Positions 1 to 7,542 of a DNA stretch of 34,499 bases are shown one piece after another; within the stretch, counting starts at the first letter, position 1, and each line of letters opens with the position of its first letter. Made by a program: the position numbers and the translations under genes. The notes under the pieces were generated by a model. It saw only the letters and a program-made list of their open reading frames with translations, ran no database searches and was not told the DNA's origin. Origin of the DNA: Acidovorax sp. GW101-3H11 (GTDB taxonomy: Bacteria > Pseudomonadota > Gammaproteobacteria > Burkholderiales > Burkholderiaceae_C). The DNA lies in assembly GCF_001633105.1 (NCBI RefSeq), contig NZ_LUKZ01000006.1, forward strand, positions 85,089-119,587, in the 5' to 3' direction.

Positions 1-188
1 GCGCTGGAGGAGGTCTTGCTCGCATTCACCTTCAGGATTTGCAGCGTTTCGGGCCGGATCTGCTGGTTCATGCGCTGGGGCTCGGCCTGCTCCTGCGGGG
101 CCCAGCCCCAAGGGCGCAGATGGCCCTGCGACCACGCGAAGTAGCCCGCGTTGGCCAGCAGCAGCACGATCACGGCGAGTCGGAGCAT
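1..188 (-). CDS. SPOR-type small membrane protein, N-terminal part (truncated by window edge)
   Basis: Partial minus-strand gene starting at ATG 188 and running off the left edge, so only about 62 residues are visible. The N-terminus begins MLRLAVIVLLLANAGYFAWS, a single hydrophobic membrane anchor, followed by a polar stretch rich in Gln and Pro. In Comamonadaceae, proteins with this start next to birA usually carry a C-terminal SPOR (peptidoglycan-binding) domain, but that part lies outside the window, so the assignment rests on the anchor and the context. It is 27 bp downstream of birA on the same strand and is probably co-transcribed with the SET gene and birA. An unrelated one-pass membrane protein is possible. 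Confidence 0.6.
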   Translation of the reverse strand, partial: MLRLAVIVLLLANAGYFAWSQGHLRPWGWAPQEQAEPQRMNQQIRPETLQILKVNASKTSSS

Positions 189-215
189 GGGGGGAGGGCC
201 TTTCTGTGGGCGTTC

Positions 216-1070
216 TTAAACCGGCGGAACGGCGCTGGGCCGGACGCTGATTTCAGAACTGGTGATGGCCTGCATGCCACCGGCTGTGTGCACCAGCAGC
301 GCGCCATCATCGCCCACGCCATGCGCGGTGCCGGTGTGGCCGTCGCTCAGCGTCACCGCGCGGCCCTGCAGCACATCACGTGCCGCAAACCGGGGCTGCA
401 TGGGCGCAAAGCCATAGCCTTCAAAGGCCTGCAGCATGGCCACCAGCGGGGGCACGATGCGCAGCAGGGCGGTGGGCGCATCCAGGCCCGGCTCCACGTC
501 CTGCAGGCTGCCGGGGGGCATGCTCATGCCCTCGGGGCTGCGCGGCAGCACGTTGATGCCAATGCCCACCACCACATAGCGCGCGGTGCTGGTGCTGGCC
601 TGCGAGGCCACCGCCTGGGGCGCCACAAAGCTGGCGGTCTCCACCAGAATGCCGCCCAGCTTGCGGTCGCCCGCCGCGCCGCCCAGCCACAGGTCGTTGG
701 GCCACTTCAGGCCGACGCGCGCGGGCTGGCCTGCGCCCAGGGGCGGCAGCACGGGTTGCAGGCTCTCGGCCACGCTCACACCCACAGCCAGCGAGAGGCC
801 GGACCAGTCCTTGGGCGCCAGCGGCAACCCCAGAGACATCATCAGTGAAGCCCCCACATCGCTTTGCCACACCCGCCCCAGCCGCCCGCGCCCGGCGGTC
901 TGCTGCTCGGCCACCAGCAGGGTGGGCTCGCACTGGCCTGCACGCGCGCGACGCATGAGTTCGGTGTTGGTGGAGTCGATGGTGGGCAGCACCTCGACGG
1001 TAAAGCCCGGTAACAGCGGTGACACTGCTTCCCAGACGGCCTCGGCAGGCCAGCGGATGGGGGCATTCAT
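216..1070 (-). CDS. birA: Biotin--[acetyl-CoA-carboxylase] ligase (monofunctional BirA)
   Basis: Cytoplasmic ligase that makes biotinyl-5'-AMP and transfers biotin to the carrier lysine of acetyl-CoA carboxylase (AccB). The 284-residue product has the adenylate-binding loop GRGRLGR (residues 60-66), the TIDSTN segment (30-35), KWPNDL (122-127) and the following RKLGGIL strand with the family's conserved lysine. There is no N-terminal winged helix, so unlike the E. coli protein it should not act as a repressor. The start at 1070 overlaps the stop of the upstream SET gene as ATGA, which argues for translational coupling and against a longer N-terminal extension on the same frame. The SPOR-like gene follows downstream. 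Confidence 0.93.
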   Translation of the reverse strand: MNAPIRWPAEAVWEAVSPLLPGFTVEVLPTIDSTNTELMRRARAGQCEPTLLVAEQQTAGRGRLGRVWQSDVGASLMMSLGLPLAPKDWSGLSLAVGVSVAESLQPVLPPLGAGQPARVGLKWPNDLWLGGAAGDRKLGGILVETASFVAPQAVASQASTSTARYVVVGIGINVLPRSPEGMSMPPGSLQDVEPGLDAPTALLRIVPPLVAMLQAFEGYGFAPMQPRFAARDVLQGRAVTLSDGHTGTAHGVGDDGALLVHTAGGMQAITSSEISVRPSAVPPV

Positions 1071-1621
1071 CGCCCGGCCTTTTTGGCGGCCTTGGCGGAG
1101 GGTTTGGATGGCGGCAGCGGCACGGGCGGCGCCCAGCCGCGCTTGGGCGCGAGCAGCGTGCCCCGGCAGTTGTTGCTGCCGCACCAGCAGGGGTATTCGG
1201 CCTTGAGCTTCGGGGTGTAGCGCTCTTCGATGATCAGGCCGTAGTCGTAATTCAACTCTTCCCCGGCCTTGATGTTGCGCAGCGCGGTGATGAAGATGCG
1301 CTTGTCTTGCTCGTCGGCGTAGCAGTTGGGGTTGCAGCTGTGGTTGATCCAGCGCGACGAATTGCCGCCGAACTTTGCGTCGATCACATGGTCTTCATCC
1401 ACATGGAAGTAGAACGTGTGGTTGGGTTGCAGCGGGTCGTGCGGGTGGCGGTCCTGCGCTTCCTGCCAGCCGATCACTTCGCCCGTGTATTCGACAAGGA
1501 CTTCGCCCTCCGCAATATCCTGCACGGCAAAAACGCCCTTGCCGTGCACGCCCGAGCGCCGGGTCTGGATGCGGCGGCCTGGTGCAACAGGGGGGGCAGC
1601 GGGCGGTGCGGTGCGGGGCAT
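1067..1621 (-). CDS. SET domain protein-lysine N-methyltransferase
   Basis: A 184-residue protein that is almost entirely a SET domain, the fold that transfers methyl groups from S-adenosylmethionine to protein lysines. Visible motifs are GVHGKGVFA (24-32), the SAM/active-site motif NHSCNPN (93-99), EELNYDYG (121-128, catalytic-type tyrosines) and a post-SET zinc cluster CWCGSNNC (145-152), which with the Cys of NHSC would give four zinc ligands. The C-terminus is Lys/Ala/Pro-rich. The start at 1621 was chosen because the domain begins soon after it; the open frame continues upstream through a low-complexity stretch without homology. It is translationally coupled to birA and divergent from topB. 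The natural substrate cannot be read from sequence; see the finding on the topB tail. Confidence 0.9.
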   Translation of the reverse strand: MPRTAPPAAPPVAPGRRIQTRRSGVHGKGVFAVQDIAEGEVLVEYTGEVIGWQEAQDRHPHDPLQPNHTFYFHVDEDHVIDAKFGGNSSRWINHSCNPNCYADEQDKRIFITALRNIKAGEELNYDYGLIIEERYTPKLKAEYPCWCGSNNCRGTLLAPKRGWAPPVPLPPSKPSAKAAKKAGR

Positions 1622-1643
1622 GGCAAAAACTCTGTTAACTTGA

Positions 1644-1678
1644 ATATGCACACACATGCGCGTGCGCGTGTACGCGTG
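1644..1678. other. 35-bp alternating purine/pyrimidine tract (Z-DNA-prone)
   Basis: Every step from 1644 to 1678 alternates purine and pyrimidine without a break. It starts with AT/GCACACAC steps and continues as GCGCGTGCGCGTGTACGCG. Such tracts favour left-handed DNA under negative supercoiling. It lies between the divergent SET gene (start 1621) and topB (start 1743), where opposing transcription would raise negative supercoiling. The alternation is read directly; the structure is inferred. Confidence 0.8.
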
Positions 1679-1742
1679 AGGCAACGAATTGTAGAAGCGA
1701 CCGGCCGGATGCCGGACAGCCAGACTGGCGAGAAACCAAAAA

Positions 1743-4655
1743 ATGACCAAGACCCTGGTAATTGCAGAAAAACCCTCGGTGGCGCAAGACATCGTGCGCG
1801 CACTGACCCCCGTGGCGGGCAAGTTCGACAAGCACGAAGACCACTTCGAGAACGACCGCTATGTAGTCACCAGCGCCGTGGGCCACCTGGTGGAGATCCA
1901 GGCGCCCGAGCAGTTCGACGTGAAGCGCGGCAAGTGGAGCTTTGCCCACCTGCCCGTGATCCCGCCGTTCTTTGACCTCAAGCCCGTGGACAAGACCAAG
2001 AGCCGCCTGAACGCGGTGGTCAAGCAGGCCAAGCGCAAGGACGTGACCGAACTCATCAACGCCTGTGACGCGGGCCGCGAGGGCGAGCTGATCTTCCGCT
2101 TGATCGAGCAGTACGCCGGTGGTGCCAAACCCCTGGGCAAACCCGTCAAGCGCCTGTGGCTGCAGTCCATGACGCCCCAGGCCATCCGCGACGGCTTCAG
2201 CGCGCTGCGTACCGAGCAGCAGATGGCGGGCCTGGCCCACGCAGCGCGCAGCCGCTCCGAGGCCGACTGGCTGGTCGGTATCAACGGCACGCGCGCCATG
2301 ACGGCGTTCAACTCCCGTGACGGTGGCTTCTTCCTGACCACCGTGGGCCGCGTGCAGACGCCCACGCTGTCGCTGGTGGTGGAGCGCGAAGAAAAGATCC
2401 GCAAGTTCATCAGCCGCGACTACTGGGAGATCCACGCCACCTTCGGCGCACAGGCCGGTGAATACCCCGCCAAGTGGTTCGACCCCAAGTGGAAGAAGGG
2501 CGAGGATGTGGAAGCCCGCGCCGACCGCGTGTGGTCTGCCGCAGAAGCCCAGGCGATTGCCAACGCCGTGCGCGGCAAGCAGGCCACGGTCACCGAAGAG
2601 AGCAAGCCCACCACGCAAGCCTCGCCCCTGCTGTTCGACCTGACCAGCCTGCAGCGCGAGGCCAACGGCAAGTTCGGCTTCAGTGCCAAGACCACGCTGG
2701 CCCTGGCGCAGAGCCTGTACGAACGCCACAAGGCCCTGACCTACCCACGGACCGACTCCCGCGCGCTGCCCGAGGACTACCTGCCCGTGGCCAAGCAGAC
2801 CTTCGAGATGCTGGCCGACAGCGGCATGCGCCATCTGGCCCCGCACGCGCTCACCGCGCTGAACAACAACTACGTGCGCCCGTCCAAGCGTATCTTCGAC
2901 AACAGCAAGGTGAGCGATCACTTTGCCATCATCCCCACGTTGCAGGCGCCCAGCGGCCTGTCTGAAGCCGAGCAGAAGCTGTACGACCTGGTCGTGCGCC
3001 GCTTCATGGCCGTGTTCTTCCCAAGCGCTGAATACACCGTCACTACCCGCATCAGCACCGTGGCGCCCCACAGCTTCAAGACCGAAGGCAAGGTGCTGGT
3101 CAAGCCGGGCTGGCTGGCCATCTACGGCAAGGAAGCGGCCGAGGAGGTGGAAGGCGGGAAGGACGGCGACAAGGGCCAGAACCTGGTGCCCGTGAAGCCC
3201 GGTGAAATGGTCAACACCCTGCAGGTGGACCCCAAGGGCCTCAAGACCAAACCGCCCGCACGTTATTCCGAAGCCACGCTGCTGGGCGCCATGGAAAGCG
3301 CCGGCAAGCAGATCGACGACGACGAGTTGCGCGAAGCCATGCAGGAAAAAGGCCTGGGCACGCCAGCCACGCGCGCGGCCATCATCGAAGGCCTGCTGAC
3401 CGAAAAGTACATGCTGCGCGAAGGCCGCGAAATCATCCCCACGGCCAAGGCGTTTCAACTGATGACGCTGCTGCGCGGGCTGGAGGTCGAAGAACTCTGC
3501 CGCGCCGACCTGACCGGCGAGTGGGAGTTCAAGCTCTCGCAAATGGAAAAGGGCCTGCTCAGCCGCGAATCCTTCATGGCCGAGATCGCCGCCATGACCG
3601 AGCGCATGGTCAAGAAGGCCAAGGAATACGACCGCGACACCATCCCCGGCGACTACGCCACGCTCGAATCGCCGTGCCCCAACTGCGGTGGCGTGGTCAA
3701 AGAGAACTACCGCCGCTTTGCCTGTGTAGGCAAGGCGGGCGCCGAGGGCTGTGGCTTCAGCTTCGGCAAGTCGCCCGCAGGCCGCACCTTTGAAACCGCC
3801 GAGGCCAACACCCTGCTGCGCGACAAGAAGATCGGCCCGCTGGAGGGCTTCCGCTCCAAGGCAGGCTGGCCCTTCACGTCCGAGATCGTCATTAAGTATG
3901 ACGACGAGGCGCACAACTACAAGCTCGAATTCGACTTTGGCGACGACAAGAAGGGCGAAGAGTCTGGCGAGATCGTGGAGTTTGAAGACGCCTCGCTGGG
4001 CGCCTGCCCCATCTGCGGCTCGGAAGTGCACGAACACGGCAGCAACTACGTGTGCAGCAAGGCCGTGCCCACCACCGCGCAGCCCACGCCCAGCTGCACC
4101 TTCAAAAGCGGCAAGATCATCCTGCAGCAGCCCGTGGAGCGCGAGCAGATGACCAAGCTGCTGGACACGGGCAAGACCGACCTGCTCGACAAGTTTGTGA
4201 GCATGCGCACGCGCCGGAACTTCAAGGCCCACCTGGCGTGGGACAAGGAGGCGGGCAAGGTCAACTTTGAATTTGCGCCCAGCAAGTTCCCGCCGCGCCC
4301 CGGCGCTGCTGCAAAAACAGTAGCTGCCAAGGCAAGTAAGACGGGCGCAGCGGCCAAAAAAGCCCCTGCAAAGAAGGCCGCTGCCAAAACCACGGCCGCC
4401 AAAGCCCCGCGCAAGGCGGCTGCAGGCAAAGCGCCCAGCGCCGCCCTGGCCGCCGTGATTGGCAACGAGCCGGTGGCCCGGCCTGAGGCCGTGAAGAAGA
4501 TGTGGGAGTACATCAAGACCCACAACCTGCAGGACCCCAAGGACAAGCGCACCATCGTGGCCGACGACAAGCTGCGCGCCGTGTTTGGCAAGGACAGCGC
4601 AGGCATGTTCGAGCTGGCGGGCATCCTCGGCAACCACCTGGGCGGCGAAGGATGA
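1743..4655 (+). CDS. topB: DNA topoisomerase III with H1-like tail and SWIB domain
   Basis: Type IA topoisomerase that cuts and passes single DNA strands, relaxing negative supercoils and decatenating. The TOPRIM domain has EKPSVAQ (9-15) and DAGREGE (109-115, acidic metal ligands). The catalytic tyrosine is Tyr334 in TYPRTDSR. Two zinc-finger-like segments begin at CPNC (645-648) and CPIC (755-758). At 970 residues it is far longer than E. coli TopB (about 650). The extra C-terminus is an Ala/Lys/Pro-rich segment (about 854-903, repeats such as AAKKAPAKKAAAK) resembling bacterial histone-H1-like proteins, then a SWIB/MDM2-type domain (about 908-967, ending FELAGILGNHL). SWIB fusions to topoisomerases are known elsewhere, for example in chlamydial TopA. 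The stop overlaps the next start as ATGA. Confidence 0.95.
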   Translation: MTKTLVIAEKPSVAQDIVRALTPVAGKFDKHEDHFENDRYVVTSAVGHLVEIQAPEQFDVKRGKWSFAHLPVIPPFFDLKPVDKTKSRLNAVVKQAKRKDVTELINACDAGREGELIFRLIEQYAGGAKPLGKPVKRLWLQSMTPQAIRDGFSALRTEQQMAGLAHAARSRSEADWLVGINGTRAMTAFNSRDGGFFLTTVGRVQTPTLSLVVEREEKIRKFISRDYWEIHATFGAQAGEYPAKWFDPKWKKGEDVEARADRVWSAAEAQAIANAVRGKQATVTEESKPTTQASPLLFDLTSLQREANGKFGFSAKTTLALAQSLYERHKALTYPRTDSRALPEDYLPVAKQTFEMLADSGMRHLAPHALTALNNNYVRPSKRIFDNSKVSDHFAIIPTLQAPSGLSEAEQKLYDLVVRRFMAVFFPSAEYTVTTRISTVAPHSFKTEGKVLVKPGWLAIYGKEAAEEVEGGKDGDKGQNLVPVKPGEMVNTLQVDPKGLKTKPPARYSEATLLGAMESAGKQIDDDELREAMQEKGLGTPATRAAIIEGLLTEKYMLREGREIIPTAKAFQLMTLLRGLEVEELCRADLTGEWEFKLSQMEKGLLSRESFMAEIAAMTERMVKKAKEYDRDTIPGDYATLESPCPNCGGVVKENYRRFACVGKAGAEGCGFSFGKSPAGRTFETAEANTLLRDKKIGPLEGFRSKAGWPFTSEIVIKYDDEAHNYKLEFDFGDDKKGEESGEIVEFEDASLGACPICGSEVHEHGSNYVCSKAVPTTAQPTPSCTFKSGKIILQQPVEREQMTKLLDTGKTDLLDKFVSMRTRRNFKAHLAWDKEAGKVNFEFAPSKFPPRPGAAAKTVAAKASKTGAAAKKAPAKKAAAKTTAAKAPRKAAAGKAPSAALAAVIGNEPVARPEAVKKMWEYIKTHNLQDPKDKRTIVADDKLRAVFGKDSAGMFELAGILGNHLGGEG

Positions 4656-4873
4656 CGCCCCACGGCGCCAAGCCCGCCGCATCGCCCGCCCTGGGCGTGT
4701 GGCGCACCGCGCTGGTGGCCGTGGCGGTTGCCGCTGTGCTGGGCGGTTGCAGCAGCACGCCGGGCTCCGCACGGTCCAGCGACCCCGCCAGCCCGAAGCC
4801 ATCGCAGGGCGCCAGCGGCGTGACCGTGTTTGGCGACATCGATGTGGGCGTGACGCGAGAGCGCACGCGCTGA
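4652..4873 (+). CDS. Small predicted lipoprotein
   Basis: A 73-residue product whose ATG overlaps the topB stop (ATGA), so it is probably translated by coupling. Residues 15-32 are hydrophobic and end in LGGC, an acceptable lipobox with Cys33 as the lipidated residue, followed by a Ser/Pro-rich low-complexity linker and GVTVFGDIDVGVTRERTR at the end. No domain is recognised. The late position of the cysteine is normal for a lipoprotein signal, and short proteins ending in a fixed 'GDIDVGV..R' type tail are seen in this family of bacteria, but the function is unknown. It may be a chance coupling product, although the signal peptide argues that it is real. Confidence 0.65.
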   Translation: MTPHGAKPAASPALGVWRTALVAVAVAAVLGGCSSTPGSARSSDPASPKPSQGASGVTVFGDIDVGVTRERTR

Positions 4874-4958
4874 CGGCACCCCGCGCCCGCGCGAAGCCTG
4901 CCGCCGCCCAGCACGGCGCAGCGCGATGGATGGAGCGGGCGCCGCACGGGAGAGAAAG

Positions 4959-5735
4959 ATGATGGAACCCGCACTGTCCCTGCAGATCGCCACCGCCGTC
5001 CACCACCGCATCCACACCGTCACGGTGCGCATGGATTCGGTGGGCTGGGTGGTGTCGGGCACCAAACACCTGGTCACGCCCGGGGGCGGGCATCGCTACC
5101 CCAGCGGTCGCGTGTTTGTGCTGCCACGCGGCGCGCAGTGGGAAATCGTCAACGACCCCGCCCCGCAGGGCCGCTATGTGGCGCGGCTCCTTTGTTTTGC
5201 GCCCGAGCTGGTGGCGCAGTTCCACCGCCAGTTCGGCCAGTTTGCAGCCGTGCCCGCAGTGCAAGGCTGCGCGGGCCTGGCGGCGGATGCGGCGTTTGAA
5301 GACAGCTACCGGCGCGCCGTGGCCGCGCTGGAGAGCGACACCAGCTCGCAGGCCCTGCGCGAACACCGCGCGCTCGAAGTGCTGCTGATGCTGGCCGAGG
5401 CGGGCATCGTGTTTGCCCCGCCCGGCGAACTGGGCTGGGCCGAGCGTGTGCGCCGCCTCATCGGCCCCAGCCCCCAGGCCGACTGGACGCTGGAGCGCAT
5501 CGCCGCCGCGTTTGCGATGAGCGCCAGCACCCTGCAGCGCCGCCTGGCCCAAGAGGGCGAAACCGTGAGCCAGTGCCTGCGCGACGTGCGGCTGGAGACG
5601 GGCCTGGTGCTGCTGCAAAGCTCCGCGCTGCAGGTGTCCGAGATCGCGGCACGCTGCGGGTACGAATCGCACAGCCGCTTCAGCGCCGCATTCCGCGAGC
5701 GTTTTGGATTTCCGCCATCGCAGCTGCGCCCCTGA
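4959..5735 (+). CDS. AraC-family transcriptional regulator
   Basis: 258-residue regulator with an N-terminal cupin-like sensing half and a C-terminal pair of helix-turn-helix motifs. The first HTH is around TLERIAAAFAMSASTLQRRL and the second around VSEIAARCGYESHSRFSAAF, followed by the FRERFGFPPSQLR signature of AraC/XylS proteins. Two ATGs are adjacent (4959 and 4962); a purine-rich GGGAGAGAAAG just upstream is the ribosome-binding site, which is why a start at 4926 was not used. It is 85 bp after the lipoprotein gene and may have its own promoter. The ligand and targets are unknown. Confidence 0.88.
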   Translation: MMEPALSLQIATAVHHRIHTVTVRMDSVGWVVSGTKHLVTPGGGHRYPSGRVFVLPRGAQWEIVNDPAPQGRYVARLLCFAPELVAQFHRQFGQFAAVPAVQGCAGLAADAAFEDSYRRAVAALESDTSSQALREHRALEVLLMLAEAGIVFAPPGELGWAERVRRLIGPSPQADWTLERIAAAFAMSASTLQRRLAQEGETVSQCLRDVRLETGLVLLQSSALQVSEIAARCGYESHSRFSAAFRERFGFPPSQLRP

Positions 5736-5770
5736 TGCTGAATCGAAGCACCCTCTCCAACAACAAAACC

Positions 5771-5828
5771 CGTTCACGCTGAGCTTGTCGAAGCGCCGCG
5801 AGAGGCTTCGACAAGCTCAGCCAGAACG
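5771..5828. repeat. CTGAGCTTGTCGAAGC hairpin repeat, copy 1
   Basis: Imperfect inverted repeat of about 24-bp arms around a 9-base loop: CGTTCACGCTGAGCTTGTCG... then ...CGACAAGCTCAGCCAGAACG. The same motif occurs at 7482-7542 and, half-deleted, at 33322-33366. It lies downstream of the AraC gene. This palindrome type is widespread in proteobacterial genomes. The rest of 5736-5961 shows no gene. Confidence 0.8.
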
Positions 5829-5961
5829 GTGGTGCTGGATCGGACGCAGGCCCCCCTGACGCGCCGCGCACAACCTTTGACGCCGCCGGGCCAGCGCCAC
5901 GGCGCGGCGCACCGCACCATCAAGGCCTTGTTTCACCCCGCTATCGCAAGGAGCCTTTCTG

Positions 5962-6555
5962 ATGTCTTTTCCTCTTTCGCGCCCCCTTCGCGCCCTCACC
6001 GCCGCCACCACCCTGGGCCTTGCACTGGCCGCCCCAGCCCAGGCCTTCACGCTCACCAGCCCCGACTTTGCCGAAGGCAGCATGCTGCCCCAGCGCTTCG
6101 AGTTCAAGGGCTTTGGCTGCGCGGGCGATAACCAGTCGCCCGCCCTGCGCTGGAGCGGCGCACCCGCAGGCACGCAGAGCTTTGCCATCACCGCCTACGA
6201 CCCCGACGCGCCCACGGGCTCGGGCTGGTGGCATTGGTCGGTGGTCAACATCCCCGCCAGCACGGCCGAGCTGCGGCCCGACGCGGGCGCTGCAGGCGGT
6301 GCCAAGCTGCCCGCAGGCGCCAGCCATGTGCGCATCGACTACGGCGTGGCCGCCTGGGGCGGCACCTGCCCGCCCGAGGGCGATGCGCCGCACCGCTACA
6401 TCTTCACCGTGCATGCACTCAAGGTGCCGCGCCTGGACCTGCCCGCCGACGCCACCGCCGCGCTGGCCGGGTACATGATCAACGCCAACAGCCTGGGCAA
6501 GGCCACGCTCACGGCGCGCTACGGGCGCCCTGCGGCCAAAGGCAAGCAGCCGTGA
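5962..6555 (+). CDS. YbhB/YbcL-type (PEBP-like) secreted protein
   Basis: 197-residue protein of the bacterial Raf-kinase-inhibitor-like (phosphatidylethanolamine-binding) family. A Sec signal peptide is visible (positively charged start, hydrophobic core, APAQA cleavage site near residue 29), so unlike cytoplasmic YbhB it should be periplasmic. Family signatures are SPALRWSGAP, the YDPDAPTGSGWWHWSVVNIP block and the later HRYIFTVHAL strand. The start at 5962 has a good ribosome-binding site (AAGGAG, about 8 bp upstream). The function of the family in bacteria is poorly defined; ligand binding is likely. It is a single gene followed by the DUF4124-like gene on the same strand. Confidence 0.9.
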   Translation: MSFPLSRPLRALTAATTLGLALAAPAQAFTLTSPDFAEGSMLPQRFEFKGFGCAGDNQSPALRWSGAPAGTQSFAITAYDPDAPTGSGWWHWSVVNIPASTAELRPDAGAAGGAKLPAGASHVRIDYGVAAWGGTCPPEGDAPHRYIFTVHALKVPRLDLPADATAALAGYMINANSLGKATLTARYGRPAAKGKQP

Positions 6556-6622
6556 CCGTGTGGGGTGGGGCGCTGTGATGTTTTAAGCTCGGTGGTCCTC
6601 CACCCCACCACAGGCCCACCCC

Positions 6623-6973
6623 ATGCGCAGCACCCGCGAACGAGCCCTCTGGTCCCTTCTGGCCGCACTGCTGCTGGCCGCCGCAGCGGCGGCCTGGTGG
6701 ACATCCGACCAGTGGCTGCCCCAGGCCGGGCCCTGGACCGAACAGGCCTGGAAAAAGATCACCCGTCCCGGGCCCGAATCCCTGCCGCCCGACAAGCGCC
6801 CCGCTGCCACTCAGGCCCGCCCCGCGCAAGCGGGTGCATCCCAGCCCGTGGCCCCACAGCCGCGCAAATGTGTGCGGGACGGCCGCACCACCTACACCGA
6901 CCAGCCCTGCCCCCAGGGCAGCCAGGAGCTGCCGGTGGATGGCGCAGTCACGTCGCTGCCGCCTGCGCAGTAA
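6623..6973 (+). CDS. DUF4124-like membrane-anchored protein
   Basis: 116-residue protein with an N-terminal transmembrane anchor (about residues 8-26, Leu/Ala-rich), a Pro/Ala-rich linker, and a short C-terminal block KCVRDGRTTYTDQPCPQGSQ. This block matches the core of DUF4124 proteins (lysine/cysteine-rich, YTDxPCP), which are common and uncharacterised in Betaproteobacteria. The two cysteines would face the periplasm and could form a disulfide. The start at 6623 is the first in-frame ATG; the upstream region has no strong ribosome-binding site. Function unknown. Confidence 0.75.
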   Translation: MRSTRERALWSLLAALLLAAAAAAWWTSDQWLPQAGPWTEQAWKKITRPGPESLPPDKRPAATQARPAQAGASQPVAPQPRKCVRDGRTTYTDQPCPQGSQELPVDGAVTSLPPAQ

Positions 6974-7116
6974 GCGGCTGATCTGCCACCAGTGGCGCGC
7001 TGGCCCGTGGGGCAGATGTCGTTTTTTTCCTAGCCCGCGAGGGGGCTGCGCGGATTCAATCGGTGCATTGACTCACTACCTCAGGCCTCTCTCATTTTTG
7101 GGGGCCACATGCACCG

Positions 7117-7455
7117 ATGCACCACCACCAACCCCTGCGCGTTTTTCTTTTCCTGCTGGCCGCACTGGGCCTGGCCGTCCCCTGGTACTTCAACACCTTG
7201 TACTTTCTGGCCGGTGGCAGTGTGATGCCCGATGTCTTCTGGCGCGACGCCTTTGCCAATGCGCTCACCACCGGCATCACCTGCGACGTGTACCTGGCCG
7301 CCGTGGCGTTCTCGGCCTGGGTGGCGGCCGACCGCCGCCTGGGCGCGTGGCGCTGGGCCTGCATCGCGGCCTGCTTTGGCATTGGCCTCGCGTTTGTGAT
7401 GCCGCTGTACCTGGCTCAGCGCTTGCGCATGGACGCAGCCCGCTCCGGCGGTTGA
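7117..7455 (+). CDS. DUF2834 integral membrane protein
   Basis: 112-residue protein with three hydrophobic segments (about 8-28, 52-72 and 80-100). It matches the DUF2834 pattern: a VPWYFN motif after the first helix, then CDVYLAAVAFSAWVAADRR and a final membrane helix. It probably sits in the inner membrane. The function of DUF2834 is not known. It is separated from the DUF4124-like gene by 143 bp with no gene, and converges with the AraC gene on the other strand; the shared junction is occupied by a hairpin repeat. Start 7117 follows an ATG in another frame at 7109. Confidence 0.82.
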   Translation: MHHHQPLRVFLFLLAALGLAVPWYFNTLYFLAGGSVMPDVFWRDAFANALTTGITCDVYLAAVAFSAWVAADRRLGAWRWACIAACFGIGLAFVMPLYLAQRLRMDAARSGG

Positions 7456-7481
7456 TACCGGTTTGCGTTCAATCAACAAAA

Positions 7482-7542
7482 GCCGTTCGGGCTGAGCCTG
7501 TCGAAGCCTTGCGTGGCGCTTCGACAGGCTCAGCGTGAACGG
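7482..7542. repeat. CTGAGCCTGTCGAAGC hairpin repeat, copy 2, in a convergent junction
   Basis: Arms GCCGTTCGGGCTGAGCCTGT and the matching ACAGGCTCAGCGTGAACGG close a perfect-cored hairpin with a short loop around 7508-7517. It lies between the DUF2834 gene (plus) and the AraC gene (minus). The AraC stop codon (7530-7532) is inside the right arm, so the repeat supplies the last residues of that protein. There is no T-run typical of an intrinsic terminator. Confidence 0.85.

Noticed and set aside
4874..4958. A plus-strand extension of the AraC gene start to 4926
   Set aside because: The 4926 start has no ribosome-binding site and adds a non-conserved peptide; 4959 is preceded by a purine-rich site.
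1635..5777. A 1380-residue open frame on the minus strand opposite topB
   Set aside because: It mirrors the codon pattern of topB (GC-rich third positions leave few stops on the opposite strand), shows no domain, and topB is certain.
7020..7035. T-run at 7020-7027 as an intrinsic terminator for the DUF4124-like gene
   Set aside because: The stem before it (around GCCAC...GTGGGGC) is weak and distant, so a terminator call would be unsafe.
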